NCBI GenBank assembly: GCA_040878325.1
Contig: JBBDMM010000015.1
Coordinates: 1-54,233 of the forward strand
Direction of reading: 5' to 3'
DNA: 54,233 bases
Source of the DNA: Acidimicrobiia bacterium
GTDB taxonomy: Bacteria > Actinomycetota > Acidimicrobiia > Spongiisociales > UBA11373
Positions 46,584 to 54,185 of this stretch are shown piece after piece. A program made the position numbers and the translations under genes. Every line of letters begins with the position of its first letter. Positions within the stretch are counted from its first letter, which is position 1. The notes below the pieces were generated by a model. It searched no databases, was not told where the DNA came from, and was given only the letters and a program-made list of their open reading frames with translations.

Positions 46584-47744
46584 ATGTCCCGATTTCCCAC
46601 CCTGCTGCTCGCGGCGGCGCTGGTCGTCGTTCCGGCGTGCGCCTACGAGTCGTCGGGCACCACCACCACCGTCACCGCAGCACCAGAGGACACGCCGCCG
46701 CCTTCCGCGCCCGCCGAGATCGTGGCCCTCGACCAACAGATCGAGGGGTCGTCGGTGCTGGTCGAATCGGTGTCATTGCCCTCCCCCGGGTTTGTGGTGG
46801 TACGCCGGGACGCCGGTGGATCACCCGGAGAGGTCATCGGGATCAGCGAGCTGATCAGCACCGGCGTCATCTCGCGAGTTCCGGTGCCGTTCTTTCTGCC
46901 GATCGTTGAGGAGACGACGGTGCACTTGACGGTTCACATCGACATGGACCGCGACGAGCGCTTCACCTACGAGCCTCCAGACTCTTTCGTGGACGAGATC
47001 GCCACCACGGCCGCCGGGGATCCGGCGACCACGACCGCGCTGCTCACTCTGTTGGCGCCACTCTCACCGGCCGATGTCTTCGTCGATCCGCAAACCAACA
47101 ACGGAACCACTCTCGATGTTGCCTCGGCGAGCCTGCCGTCGCCGGGGTGGGTGGCGGTCCACCAGAGCGAGGGCGGTGAGCCGGGCGTGGTCCTCGCCAT
47201 CTCCGATCTGCTGCCCGCCGGGATCACCACGGGCCTGGTGTTCGACCTCGACCCGGCTCTGGCGTCCACCCAGTCGGTGTTCGTCGCCGTCTGGATCGAC
47301 CGCGATCAGGACGGGATCTTCGATCCAGAGGACGGGCTCGATGAGATCGGAGTGCGCGACACCGGCGCCCTCGCCCTCGAGAACCCGGTGATCACTGTTC
47401 TCAGCCGGAGCCCCGGCGACCTGTTCGTGCTCGACCAGGAGTCCGATGGCACCAGCATCACCCTCGACTCGGTGCAGTTCCCCGCCCCGGGATTCGTCGA
47501 GATCCTGTCCGACGACGACGGTGCGCCCGGCACCCGGCTGACGGTTTCCGACCTGATCCAGGCTGGAGTGTTCCCCGACCTCGAGGTCGAGTTCGAAGAG
47601 GCGCTCACCGAGAGCGCAGTCCTCTGGGTGAGGCTGTGGATCGACTTCGATCAGGACGGCACCCTCTCCGATGAAGATCTGACCGTTCTCGACGAACCCG
47701 ACGGCGACCGGATTCAGGACTCGTTCGAGGTGACGATCGAGTAG
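46584..47744 (+). CDS. lipoprotein with three DUF7282-like repeats
   Basis: A 386-residue lipoprotein (lipobox VPAC). It contains three copies of a roughly 110-residue unit, each opening with a DQ..G(S/T)xLxVxSVxLPxPGFV-type strand pair and carrying a central acidic segment. The second and third copies hold EF-hand-like loops (WIDRDQDGIFDPED, WIDFDQDGTLSDED), so calcium binding is likely. The repeats resemble the DUF7282 surface domains known from haloarchaea. Probably an extracellular binding or structural protein. A longer in-frame extension upstream is ignored because the leaderless ATG at 46584 starts a good signal peptide. Confidence 0.83.
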   Translation: MSRFPTLLLAAALVVVPACAYESSGTTTTVTAAPEDTPPPSAPAEIVALDQQIEGSSVLVESVSLPSPGFVVVRRDAGGSPGEVIGISELISTGVISRVPVPFFLPIVEETTVHLTVHIDMDRDERFTYEPPDSFVDEIATTAAGDPATTTALLTLLAPLSPADVFVDPQTNNGTTLDVASASLPSPGWVAVHQSEGGEPGVVLAISDLLPAGITTGLVFDLDPALASTQSVFVAVWIDRDQDGIFDPEDGLDEIGVRDTGALALENPVITVLSRSPGDLFVLDQESDGTSITLDSVQFPAPGFVEILSDDDGAPGTRLTVSDLIQAGVFPDLEVEFEEALTESAVLWVRLWIDFDQDGTLSDEDLTVLDEPDGDRIQDSFEVTIE

Positions 47745-47860
47745 GCCTCGCTGTGCTCGGCCAACAATTCGCGATTCGCAATTCGCAATACGACGGACGG
47801 CTGAGTTCCTAACGGACGCGGTCGCCAGCTTCCTTCGTATCGCGTATTGCGTATCGCGAT
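47744..47860. repeat. inverted heptamer element with head
   Basis: Head GGCCTCGCTGTGCTCGGCC (47744-47762). Left array CAATTCG, CGATTCG, CAATTCG, CAATACG (47765-47792). Core contains ACGGACGCGGT. Right array CGTATCG, CGTATTG, CGTATCG (47836-47856). CAATACG and CGTATTG are exact partners. Confidence 0.9.
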
Positions 47861-48748
47861 CTACTTCGGCCAGGCGGCGGCCCTGGGGAGCATCGCCTTA
47901 GAGCCCTCGTGTCCCAGTTGCTCCGCCAGCCACTGGCCGGTTTCGGCGAGGCGTTTCGGGTCGAGGCCCGTGTCAATGCCGGAGCGGTGCAGCATCCAGG
48001 CAAGGTCCTCGGTGGCGATGTTACCGCCGGCGCCGGGGGAGAACGGGCTGCCGCCGAAACCGCCGACCGAGGCGTCGAGAGCCTGCACTCCTGCAGCCAC
48101 CGCGGCAAAGGCGTTCGCATACCCGGTATTGCGGGTGTTGTGGAAGTGGCAGCGGGTGCGAGTCTCCGGGACCGCGGCCGTCACCATCGCCAGGAGGCGC
48201 GCCACCTCCGAGGGGACGGCGACGCCGATCGTGTCGCCCAGGGCGATCTCGTCGACCCCCGCTTCGTTCAGGTCGCGGGCGATGTCCGCCACGCGCTCGG
48301 CCGACACCGGGCCGTCGATCGGGTCGCCGAATGCCACCGAGATCGTCACCGAGACCCGCAGGCCGGCTTCCTTCGCCTGGACCGCGAGCACGGCTGCCTC
48401 GGCGTTGCGGTCGTCGGCACCGGCATCGCTGTTCTTCAGGGCGTAGCCGTCGGAGGCGTACGCCACCAGGTTCACTTCATCGAGATCGGTGTCCATGGCC
48501 CGCTCGAGGCCGCGATCGTTGAGCACCAGGCCGATGGCCGAAAACGTCCGCTCACCGAGAGCGCTGCAGATCGCCTCGGCGCCATCCATCTGCGGCACGA
48601 GCCGGGGATGAGCGAACGAGACGGTCTCGATCCTGGTGGCGCCGGCGGCCTCGAGCCGCCGGATCAGGTCGACCCGGGTGGGCACGGGAAGGACGAGATC
48701 CTCGCTCTGGAGGCCGTCCCTGGGGCCGACTTCGACGATCTCGATCAA
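47861..48748 (-). CDS. HMG-CoA lyase-like protein, active-site Cys replaced
   Basis: A 295-residue DRE-TIM metallolyase of the HMG-CoA lyase group, which cleaves HMG-CoA to acetyl-CoA and acetoacetate in leucine breakdown. Hallmarks are EVGPRDGLQ and the metal His pair in CHFHNTRNTG. The C-terminal catalytic loop reads GGSPFSPGAGGNIATED, where the usual GGCPYA/GGCPFA motif has a Cys; here the Cys is Ser, which may change or slow the reaction. A TTG at 48748 is the best in-frame start, 19 bases after the HPPD stop, so both are probably one transcript. Confidence 0.83.
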   Translation of the reverse strand: MIEIVEVGPRDGLQSEDLVLPVPTRVDLIRRLEAAGATRIETVSFAHPRLVPQMDGAEAICSALGERTFSAIGLVLNDRGLERAMDTDLDEVNLVAYASDGYALKNSDAGADDRNAEAAVLAVQAKEAGLRVSVTISVAFGDPIDGPVSAERVADIARDLNEAGVDEIALGDTIGVAVPSEVARLLAMVTAAVPETRTRCHFHNTRNTGYANAFAAVAAGVQALDASVGGFGGSPFSPGAGGNIATEDLAWMLHRSGIDTGLDPKRLAETGQWLAEQLGHEGSKAMLPRAAAWPK

Positions 48749-48767
48749 GAGATGTGTGCCACTGACG

Positions 48768-49889
48768 TCAGAGGTTGCCCCGAAGCGCCTGCTCGCGCTC
48801 GATGGCTTCGAAGAGGGCCTTGAAGTTCCCCTTGCCGAACCCGGTGGCGCCACGCCGCTCGATGAACTCGAAGAACACCGTCGGGCGGTCCTGCAGCATC
48901 CGGGTGAAGATCTGGAGAAGGTATCCGCCCTCGTCCTGGTCGAGCAATATCTGCAGGGCCTCCACTCGTTTGCGGTCGACATCGATGTCGGGCATCCGCG
49001 CCCACACGTCTTCGTAGTAGGTGGCCGGGACGGTGAGCGTCTTGAGACCCCTCGCCGATGCTTCGGTCACCGTCGACAGCAGATCGGCGGTGTGCATCGC
49101 GATGTGCTGCACTCCGGCTCCGCGATAGAACTCCAGGTACTCGTCGATCTGTGACTTCTTTAGGCCCTCGGCCGGCTCGTTGATCGGCAGCTTGATGATC
49201 CCGGTGCCATCCCACATCACTTTCGACATGAGGGCGGTGTACTTGGTGCTGATGGCGTCGTCGTCGAAGTGGCGGAGCATGGTGAACCCGAACACCCGCT
49301 CGTAGAACTCGACCCAGTAGTCCATCTTGCCCAATTCCACATTGGCGACCACGTGGTCGATGAACTGCAGGCCGATCGGATTGGCGATGTCGTCTTCGAG
49401 GGGCACGAAGTCGGGGAAGACCCGGCCACCCTCCACGAAGGAGTGGACCGTGTCGCCGTAGGCCTGGATCGCCGAGGTGACCGTACGGCCCCGGTCGGTC
49501 TCGACGACGAAGGGCTTCGACTCGGGGTCGGCCCCGCGATCGACGGCCAACTCGAAAGCGGCTTCGGCATCGGGTACCTGGAGGGCCACGTCGTGCACGC
49601 CGGGGCCGTGCAGGTGCACGTGGGCGCTCACCGGATGATCAGGCGTCATCGCGCCGGTGACGACGAAATGGATGTCGTTCTGCCTCAGCAAGTAGGAGGC
49701 AGTCTCCCGGGTACCGGTCTCCGGGCCGCGATAGCCCGCGATGCTGAATCCAAGGAGGGACCGGAAGAACTGTGCGGTTTGGAAGGCGTTGCTCACCCAC
49801 CACTCGAGGTGAGAGAAGCCCATGAGCGGGAAGTCGTCGCGCTTGGCCATGTCCTTGGCCCGCTCGAGAGTGGCGTCGTGTTCGGTCAT
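48768..49889 (-). CDS. hppD: 4-hydroxyphenylpyruvate dioxygenase (HPPD)
   Basis: A 373-residue vicinal-oxygen-chelate dioxygenase. The iron ligands appear as His in LQFIDHVVANVELG, His in GVQHIAMHT and Glu in VFFEFIERRG, and FGKGNFKALFEAIE is the closing motif. It turns 4-hydroxyphenylpyruvate into homogentisate, the second step of tyrosine breakdown. Length is typical. The ATG at 49889 follows a GGAG SD sequence. Its plus-strand neighbour FAH performs the last step; homogentisate dioxygenase and maleylacetoacetate isomerase are not in the window. Confidence 0.96.
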   Translation of the reverse strand: MTEHDATLERAKDMAKRDDFPLMGFSHLEWWVSNAFQTAQFFRSLLGFSIAGYRGPETGTRETASYLLRQNDIHFVVTGAMTPDHPVSAHVHLHGPGVHDVALQVPDAEAAFELAVDRGADPESKPFVVETDRGRTVTSAIQAYGDTVHSFVEGGRVFPDFVPLEDDIANPIGLQFIDHVVANVELGKMDYWVEFYERVFGFTMLRHFDDDAISTKYTALMSKVMWDGTGIIKLPINEPAEGLKKSQIDEYLEFYRGAGVQHIAMHTADLLSTVTEASARGLKTLTVPATYYEDVWARMPDIDVDRKRVEALQILLDQDEGGYLLQIFTRMLQDRPTVFFEFIERRGATGFGKGNFKALFEAIEREQALRGNL

Positions 49890-49959
49890 GGTGTCGCTCC
49901 GTGGAGTTGGTGGGTCCATTCTCGCGTGTCTCGGGCCGCTTGGTGCGCGATTGGGGGGA

Positions 49960-50089
49960 GCGCAATGCGCAATGCGGCAAACCGCCGATCGCGTCGATTG
50001 GTGCTCACGCGTTGCGCATCGCGCATCGCGCATCGCGAGAACCCCCTAGGACGGACCGCCCCTCTACGGCGAATCGCCAATCGCCCATT
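49960..50089. repeat. heptamer element between HPPD and FAH operons
   Basis: GCGCAAT twice (49960-49973), GCGCATC three times (50014-50034) and GCGAATC, GCCAATC, GCCCATT (50069-50089). The first two arms are partly complementary. It fills the divergent intergenic region. Confidence 0.87.
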
Positions 50090-50099
50090 CTTCCTTGCC

Positions 50100-50105
50100 T
50101 AGCCT
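50100..50105 (+). promoter_or_regulatory. leaderless -10 box TAGCCT
   Basis: TAGCCT six bases before the ATG at 50112. Confidence 0.6.
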
Positions 50106-50111
50106 TGTTGG

Positions 50112-51029
50112 ATGCTCGACATCACCCGACCTGACGCCCGGGTGGCGGCGTTGGGAGGGCTCATCGACTACGCCGGGTTGTTTCCGCCGGCCGCACTCGG
50201 CATGGCGGATGCCGTGGCGGAGTATCGGGCGGCCCGCGCCGGCGGTGATGCGTGGATGGTCGAGCGGTTTCTCTGCCCCGTCGGCCGCCTCGAAGAACTC
50301 GCCGCCGTGCTGATGCCGACGATGGCGTCGGGCGAGGCGGCCTGGCGGCTCTCGGCCATCGCCGCCGGCACCGATCTCGACGCCGACGTCGCCGCGATCG
50401 AGGCCTTCGACACCGAGTTGAGTGGCGGAGCCACCATCGAATTGGTGGAGACCAAGGTTCCTCCAGATGACCTGGCCGGCTGGGCCGCGCGAGCGGTGGC
50501 AATGCTGGACCGCATGGTGTTCTTCGAAATCCCCTGGGCGGGCGATCTGGCCGGTTCCTTCGACGCGCTGGTCGCGGTCCGTGAGAGTTCCGGTCGCATT
50601 CTGGGAGCGAAGCTGCGGACCGGAGGGCTGGCGGCCGGCGACTTCCCGTCGCCGGAGGCGGTGGCGGCGTTTCTGGCCGGCTGTCGCGATCGGTCCCTCC
50701 CGATGAAGGCGACCGCCGGGTTGCATCACCCGGTTCGCCACCTCGACCCCGCCACCGGGTTCGTTCACCACGGGTTCCTCAATCTTCTGGTTGGTGCGGC
50801 CCTGGCCGTCCGCGGCGAGGACGCGGCCGCGATCGCCGCCGTCCTCGCCGACGATGAGCCGGGTGCATTCCAGTTCGATCGAACCGGGATCCGTTGGCGG
50901 GGCACCACGGCAGGCATCTCCGACTTGCAGGCAGCCCGGAGGGGCCTGTTCGTGGCATACGGATCCTGTTCCTTCGACGAGCCTGTCGAGGACCTCACCG
51001 CCCTTGGCGTGCTCCCGGTGGCGTCGTGA
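50112..51029 (+). CDS. unknown protein in the tyrosine-catabolism operon
   Basis: A 305-residue soluble protein, Ala/Val/Gly-rich with alternating strand and helix that suggests a TIM-barrel-like fold (FFEIPWAGDLAGSFDALVAV, RILGAKLRTGG, MKATAGLHHPVRHLD). The MKATAGLHHP motif looks like a strand with possible metal ligands. No family is recognised. It overlaps fumarylacetoacetase by four bases (GTGA), so they are co-translated and it may act in tyrosine or aromatic breakdown, possibly as an isomerase. The ATG has a leaderless -10 box. Confidence 0.8.
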   Translation: MLDITRPDARVAALGGLIDYAGLFPPAALGMADAVAEYRAARAGGDAWMVERFLCPVGRLEELAAVLMPTMASGEAAWRLSAIAAGTDLDADVAAIEAFDTELSGGATIELVETKVPPDDLAGWAARAVAMLDRMVFFEIPWAGDLAGSFDALVAVRESSGRILGAKLRTGGLAAGDFPSPEAVAAFLAGCRDRSLPMKATAGLHHPVRHLDPATGFVHHGFLNLLVGAALAVRGEDAAAIAAVLADDEPGAFQFDRTGIRWRGTTAGISDLQAARRGLFVAYGSCSFDEPVEDLTALGVLPVAS

Positions 51030-52222
51030 CAGCGGACCGATCCGACTTTCCGGTCGAGAACCTGCCATACGGCGTGTTCGACGCAGGCGGGGGCTCGCGG
51101 GTGGGTGTCGCCATCGGTGAGCATGTCCTCGACCTACGCGCGGTTGCCGGTCATCTTCCAGCGTCCTCCGCCGAGGCCCTTGCCGCCGAAACCCTCGGCC
51201 CGTTCCTCGGTCTGGGCCGGAGGGTCTGGACCGAGGCGAGGATGCAGATCACCGCCCTGCTCTCCGCCGACCGGGCTCCGCTCGCCGATGCCCTCCACCG
51301 GAGGGACCGGGTCGAGATGCTGCTGCCCTTCGAGCCCGGCGACTATGTCGACTTCTACTCGTCGGTCGAGCACGCCACGAACCTGGGGAAGATGTTCCGG
51401 CCCGATCAGGAGCCACTGCTGCCCAATTGGCGTCATCTTCCGGTCGGCTATCACGGTCGGGCGAGCAGTGTCGTGGTGAGCGGAACGCCTGTGATGCGAC
51501 CTGCCGGCCAGCTCAAACCGGCCGACGGGCCGCCAATTCAGGGTCCGACCAGGTCTCTCGACATCGAGCTGGAGGTGGGGTTCGTCACCGGGCCGGGCAA
51601 CGAACTCGGCCGACCGATTCCCATCGACGAGGCGCGGGAACACATCTTCGGCCTCGTGCTCGTGAACGACTGGAGCGCCCGGGACATCCAGCGGTGGGAG
51701 TACCAGCCGCTCGGTCCATTCCTGGGCAAGTCGTTCGCCACCAGCGTGTCGCCATGGGTGGTAACCCTCGACGCGTTGGAGCCATATCTGACGAGGCCAC
51801 CGGCTCAGGAGCCTGAACCGCTCGACTACTTGCGTACCGGTGCCAATTGGGCGGTCGATCTGGAGCTCGAGGTGCTGCTCCAGTCGGCGGCGATGTCGGC
51901 TCCGCAATCGATCTCGCGCACCAACTTCGCGGGGATGTACTGGACGATGGCGCAGCAACTGGCCCATGTCACCGTGAACGGCACGAACGTCCGCCCTGGC
52001 GACCTCTACGCGTCGGGAACCGTGTCGGGACCCGATCCCGGGAGTTACGGCAGCCTGATCGAACTGACCTGGGGTGGAGAGCAGCCGATCATGCTCGAGG
52101 ACGGTTCCGAGCGTCGCTTCCTCGAGGACGGCGACACGGTGATCCTGCGCGGATGGTGTGAGCGCGCCGGGCAGCCGCGGATCGGGTTTGGCGAGTGTGT
52201 CGGGACCGTCGTCGGGCAGTGA
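51026..52222 (+). CDS. fahA: fumarylacetoacetase
   Basis: A 398-residue fumarylacetoacetate hydrolase. Family motifs include DFYSSVEHATNLGKMFRP, LPVGYHGRASSVVVSG, LDIELEVGFVTGPGN, VNDWSARDIQRWEYQPLGPFLGKSF and NFAGMYWTMAQQLAHVTVNG, with acidic metal ligands in ELEVGF and NDWSARD. It cleaves fumarylacetoacetate to fumarate and acetoacetate, the last step of tyrosine breakdown. The GTG start overlaps the upstream gene. It converges in function with HPPD on the other strand. Confidence 0.95.
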   Translation: MTADRSDFPVENLPYGVFDAGGGSRVGVAIGEHVLDLRAVAGHLPASSAEALAAETLGPFLGLGRRVWTEARMQITALLSADRAPLADALHRRDRVEMLLPFEPGDYVDFYSSVEHATNLGKMFRPDQEPLLPNWRHLPVGYHGRASSVVVSGTPVMRPAGQLKPADGPPIQGPTRSLDIELEVGFVTGPGNELGRPIPIDEAREHIFGLVLVNDWSARDIQRWEYQPLGPFLGKSFATSVSPWVVTLDALEPYLTRPPAQEPEPLDYLRTGANWAVDLELEVLLQSAAMSAPQSISRTNFAGMYWTMAQQLAHVTVNGTNVRPGDLYASGTVSGPDPGSYGSLIELTWGGEQPIMLEDGSERRFLEDGDTVILRGWCERAGQPRIGFGECVGTVVGQ

Positions 52223-52261
52223 TCGGGGCCCGCTGGGCGTCGAAGCGCCGGATCGCCACGG

Positions 52262-52267
52262 TACCCT
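52262..52267 (+). promoter_or_regulatory. leaderless -10 box TACCCT
   Basis: TACCCT seven bases before the ATG at 52275. Confidence 0.5.
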
Positions 52268-52274
52268 CCTGCCG

Positions 52275-53108
52275 ATGCCCCTCAACTTCGCCCTCGGCGG
52301 GAAGATCTACGAGCCGGTCGAGCGGACGATCACCGGCGAAGAGATCCAGGCCTACGCCGCCGCCTCGGGCGATCTGAACCCCCGGTACGGCGAGGGGCCC
52401 GACCAGGTGGCTTCGCCGATATTCCCTGTCGTGCCCGGCTTCCCCCTCATGGGCGCCGTCACCACCGACCGGGAACTCAACGTCGAGAACCCCTTGATGA
52501 TCCTCCACGGCGAGGAGGAAATCGTCCACCATCGCCCGATTCGCCCGGGAGACGCGCTGGTGTTCACCCCCGCCCTCGAGTCGGTGGAGGACAAGGGACG
52601 CAACGGGGTGTTCGTGATTCGGGTCGACGCCACCTCGGTCGCCGGCGAGAAGGTCAACGAACAGCGGGCCACCATCGTGGTTCGCGGAGCAGGCAGCGGC
52701 CGGGAGCAGCCCGCAACGACCAAGGAGCCCGCTCCCGATCGTGGGACTCCGGCGGTCTCCTTCGTCAATCGGGTGGCCGATGATATGCCCACTAGGTACG
52801 CAGCCGCTGGTGGCGACCACAACCCGATTCACCTCGACGAGTCGGTTGCCCGGATGGTGGGCCTTCCCGGCGTCATCAACCACGGTCTGGGCACACTGTC
52901 CCTCGTCACCGGAGGCCTGGTCGAGCATCGCGCCGGTTCCGACCCGGCCCGGGTTCGCCGTGTCAAGGTTCGATTCACCGATGTGGTGTTCCCCGGCAGC
53001 GAGCTGACCACCAGGGTCTGGGACACCCCTGACGGTCATCACTTCGAGACGGTTCGGCCCGACGGGAAGGTCGTGATGCAGGGAGTCTTCGAGGCGACGG
53101 CAGGCTGA
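52275..53108 (+). CDS. double-hotdog MaoC-like dehydratase
   Basis: A 277-residue protein made of two hotdog units. The N-terminal FAS1-type dehydratase half has EEIQAYAAASGDLNP. The C-terminal MaoC half has the active-site motif RYAAAGGDHNPIHLDESVARMVGLPGVINHG, giving the catalytic Asp and His. It probably hydrates enoyl-CoA or dehydrates 3-hydroxyacyl-CoA in fatty-acid or mycolic-type lipid metabolism. Its stop shares one base with the MoaD-fusion gene (TGATG), so the two are coupled. Confidence 0.9.
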   Translation: MPLNFALGGKIYEPVERTITGEEIQAYAAASGDLNPRYGEGPDQVASPIFPVVPGFPLMGAVTTDRELNVENPLMILHGEEEIVHHRPIRPGDALVFTPALESVEDKGRNGVFVIRVDATSVAGEKVNEQRATIVVRGAGSGREQPATTKEPAPDRGTPAVSFVNRVADDMPTRYAAAGGDHNPIHLDESVARMVGLPGVINHGLGTLSLVTGGLVEHRAGSDPARVRRVKVRFTDVVFPGSELTTRVWDTPDGHHFETVRPDGKVVMQGVFEATAG

Positions 53109-54088
53109 TGGCGCGGCTCAGGCTGTTCGCCAACTTGCGGGAGATCGCCGGCATCGGCGCGGTCGATGTCGACGGCGGCACGGTCGATGAGGTGCTCGAA
53201 GGGGCAATCGCCCGATTCGGATCCGACTTCGCACGCGCCCTCGAGCCTGCACAGGTGTGGGTCGACGGCGAGCGAGCGAGCCGCGACGCCACGGTGTCCG
53301 CGCACTCGGAGGTGGCGGCGATCCCCCCGGTGTCGGGTGGGGCGCTGCTCGTTCGTTCTCCGATGGCCATCGAGATCGGCATCGTCGGAATCCTGGCCGC
53401 CATGCTGTTCGGGGCCAACGCGGTCTCGCTGCAGTGGTTCGCGGTGACGGTGGTGTTGGTCGTAGGGGTCTGGGCTTTCGACATCACCACCGCGGCGGAG
53501 CGGCGTGATCTCCCGGTTGCATCGGTCCCCGCGATCTCTGCCGCTCTGGGCGGGGCGCTTGCCACCTATCGATTCGGAGCGAACGGGGCGGCAGCGGCCA
53601 CCATCGGGGCGGTGCTGCTCGCGTTGACGTGGAGCGTCTTCTCCTATCGGCTGCGTGAGATCGATTCGATCACGGCCGGGGCCATGATCGCGATGTCGTC
53701 CGCGCTGGGATCGTCGGCCCTGGTGATGCTCCGCTTGCGATCGTATGACGAGACACAGGTCTTCCTATTCGTCGCCGCGGTTGCCGTCTTCGTTTCCTGG
53801 CTGTCGGACCGGTCTGAGATGCCGATCGTCGACCCGCTGGTGGCGATGCTCATCGGGGCCATCCTCGGCGGGGCGGTGGCCGGGGCATTCTGGGCCCCCG
53901 ACTTGCTCGCCGCGATCGCCGGAGCAGTCGCCGCCGCCATCGCGCTCGTCGCGGGGCGGAATCTCGGCATGCTCGTCAGGGCCGGGGGATTCTTCGCCGG
54001 CGGCCACGCGCCGGGCAGCCTCTCCTATCTCGACGGAGTGGTGATCGCCGCCGCCGCCTTCTGGACCCTGCTGACGGTTCTGTCTTAG
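53108..54088 (+). CDS. MoaD-like domain fused to a membrane protein
   Basis: A 326-residue protein. Residues 1-78 are a MoaD/ThiS beta-grasp domain ending in the canonical PPVSGG (Gly77-Gly78), where free MoaD proteins stop. Here the frame continues into an integral membrane part (residues about 86-326, seven or eight helices). Its tail FAGGHAPGSLSYLDGVVI loosely resembles the CDP-diglyceride synthase signature without its full set of residues. Either the diglycine is exposed by cleavage, or this is a structural fusion. An internal ATG (53363, MAIEIG) could start the membrane part alone. Coupled to the MaoC-like gene. Confidence 0.83.
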   Translation: MARLRLFANLREIAGIGAVDVDGGTVDEVLEGAIARFGSDFARALEPAQVWVDGERASRDATVSAHSEVAAIPPVSGGALLVRSPMAIEIGIVGILAAMLFGANAVSLQWFAVTVVLVVGVWAFDITTAAERRDLPVASVPAISAALGGALATYRFGANGAAAATIGAVLLALTWSVFSYRLREIDSITAGAMIAMSSALGSSALVMLRLRSYDETQVFLFVAAVAVFVSWLSDRSEMPIVDPLVAMLIGAILGGAVAGAFWAPDLLAAIAGAVAAAIALVAGRNLGMLVRAGGFFAGGHAPGSLSYLDGVVIAAAAFWTLLTVLS

Positions 54089-54180
54089 GCCTCGCTTCGC
54101 TCGGCCGGCGATTGGCGACGGAACGGTGAACTCGTGCGGACGCGATAGCCCGTTCCTTCCTATCGCGTATCGCCTATTGG
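54088..54180. repeat. inverted heptamer element with GGCCTCGCT head
   Basis: Head GGCCTCGCTTCGCTCGGCC (54088-54106). Left array GGCGATT, GGCGACG (54107-54120). Core with GCGGACGCGAT and TTCCTTC. Right array CTATCGC, GTATCGC, CTATTGG (54160-54180). Confidence 0.88.
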
Positions 54181-54185
54181 AGAAC

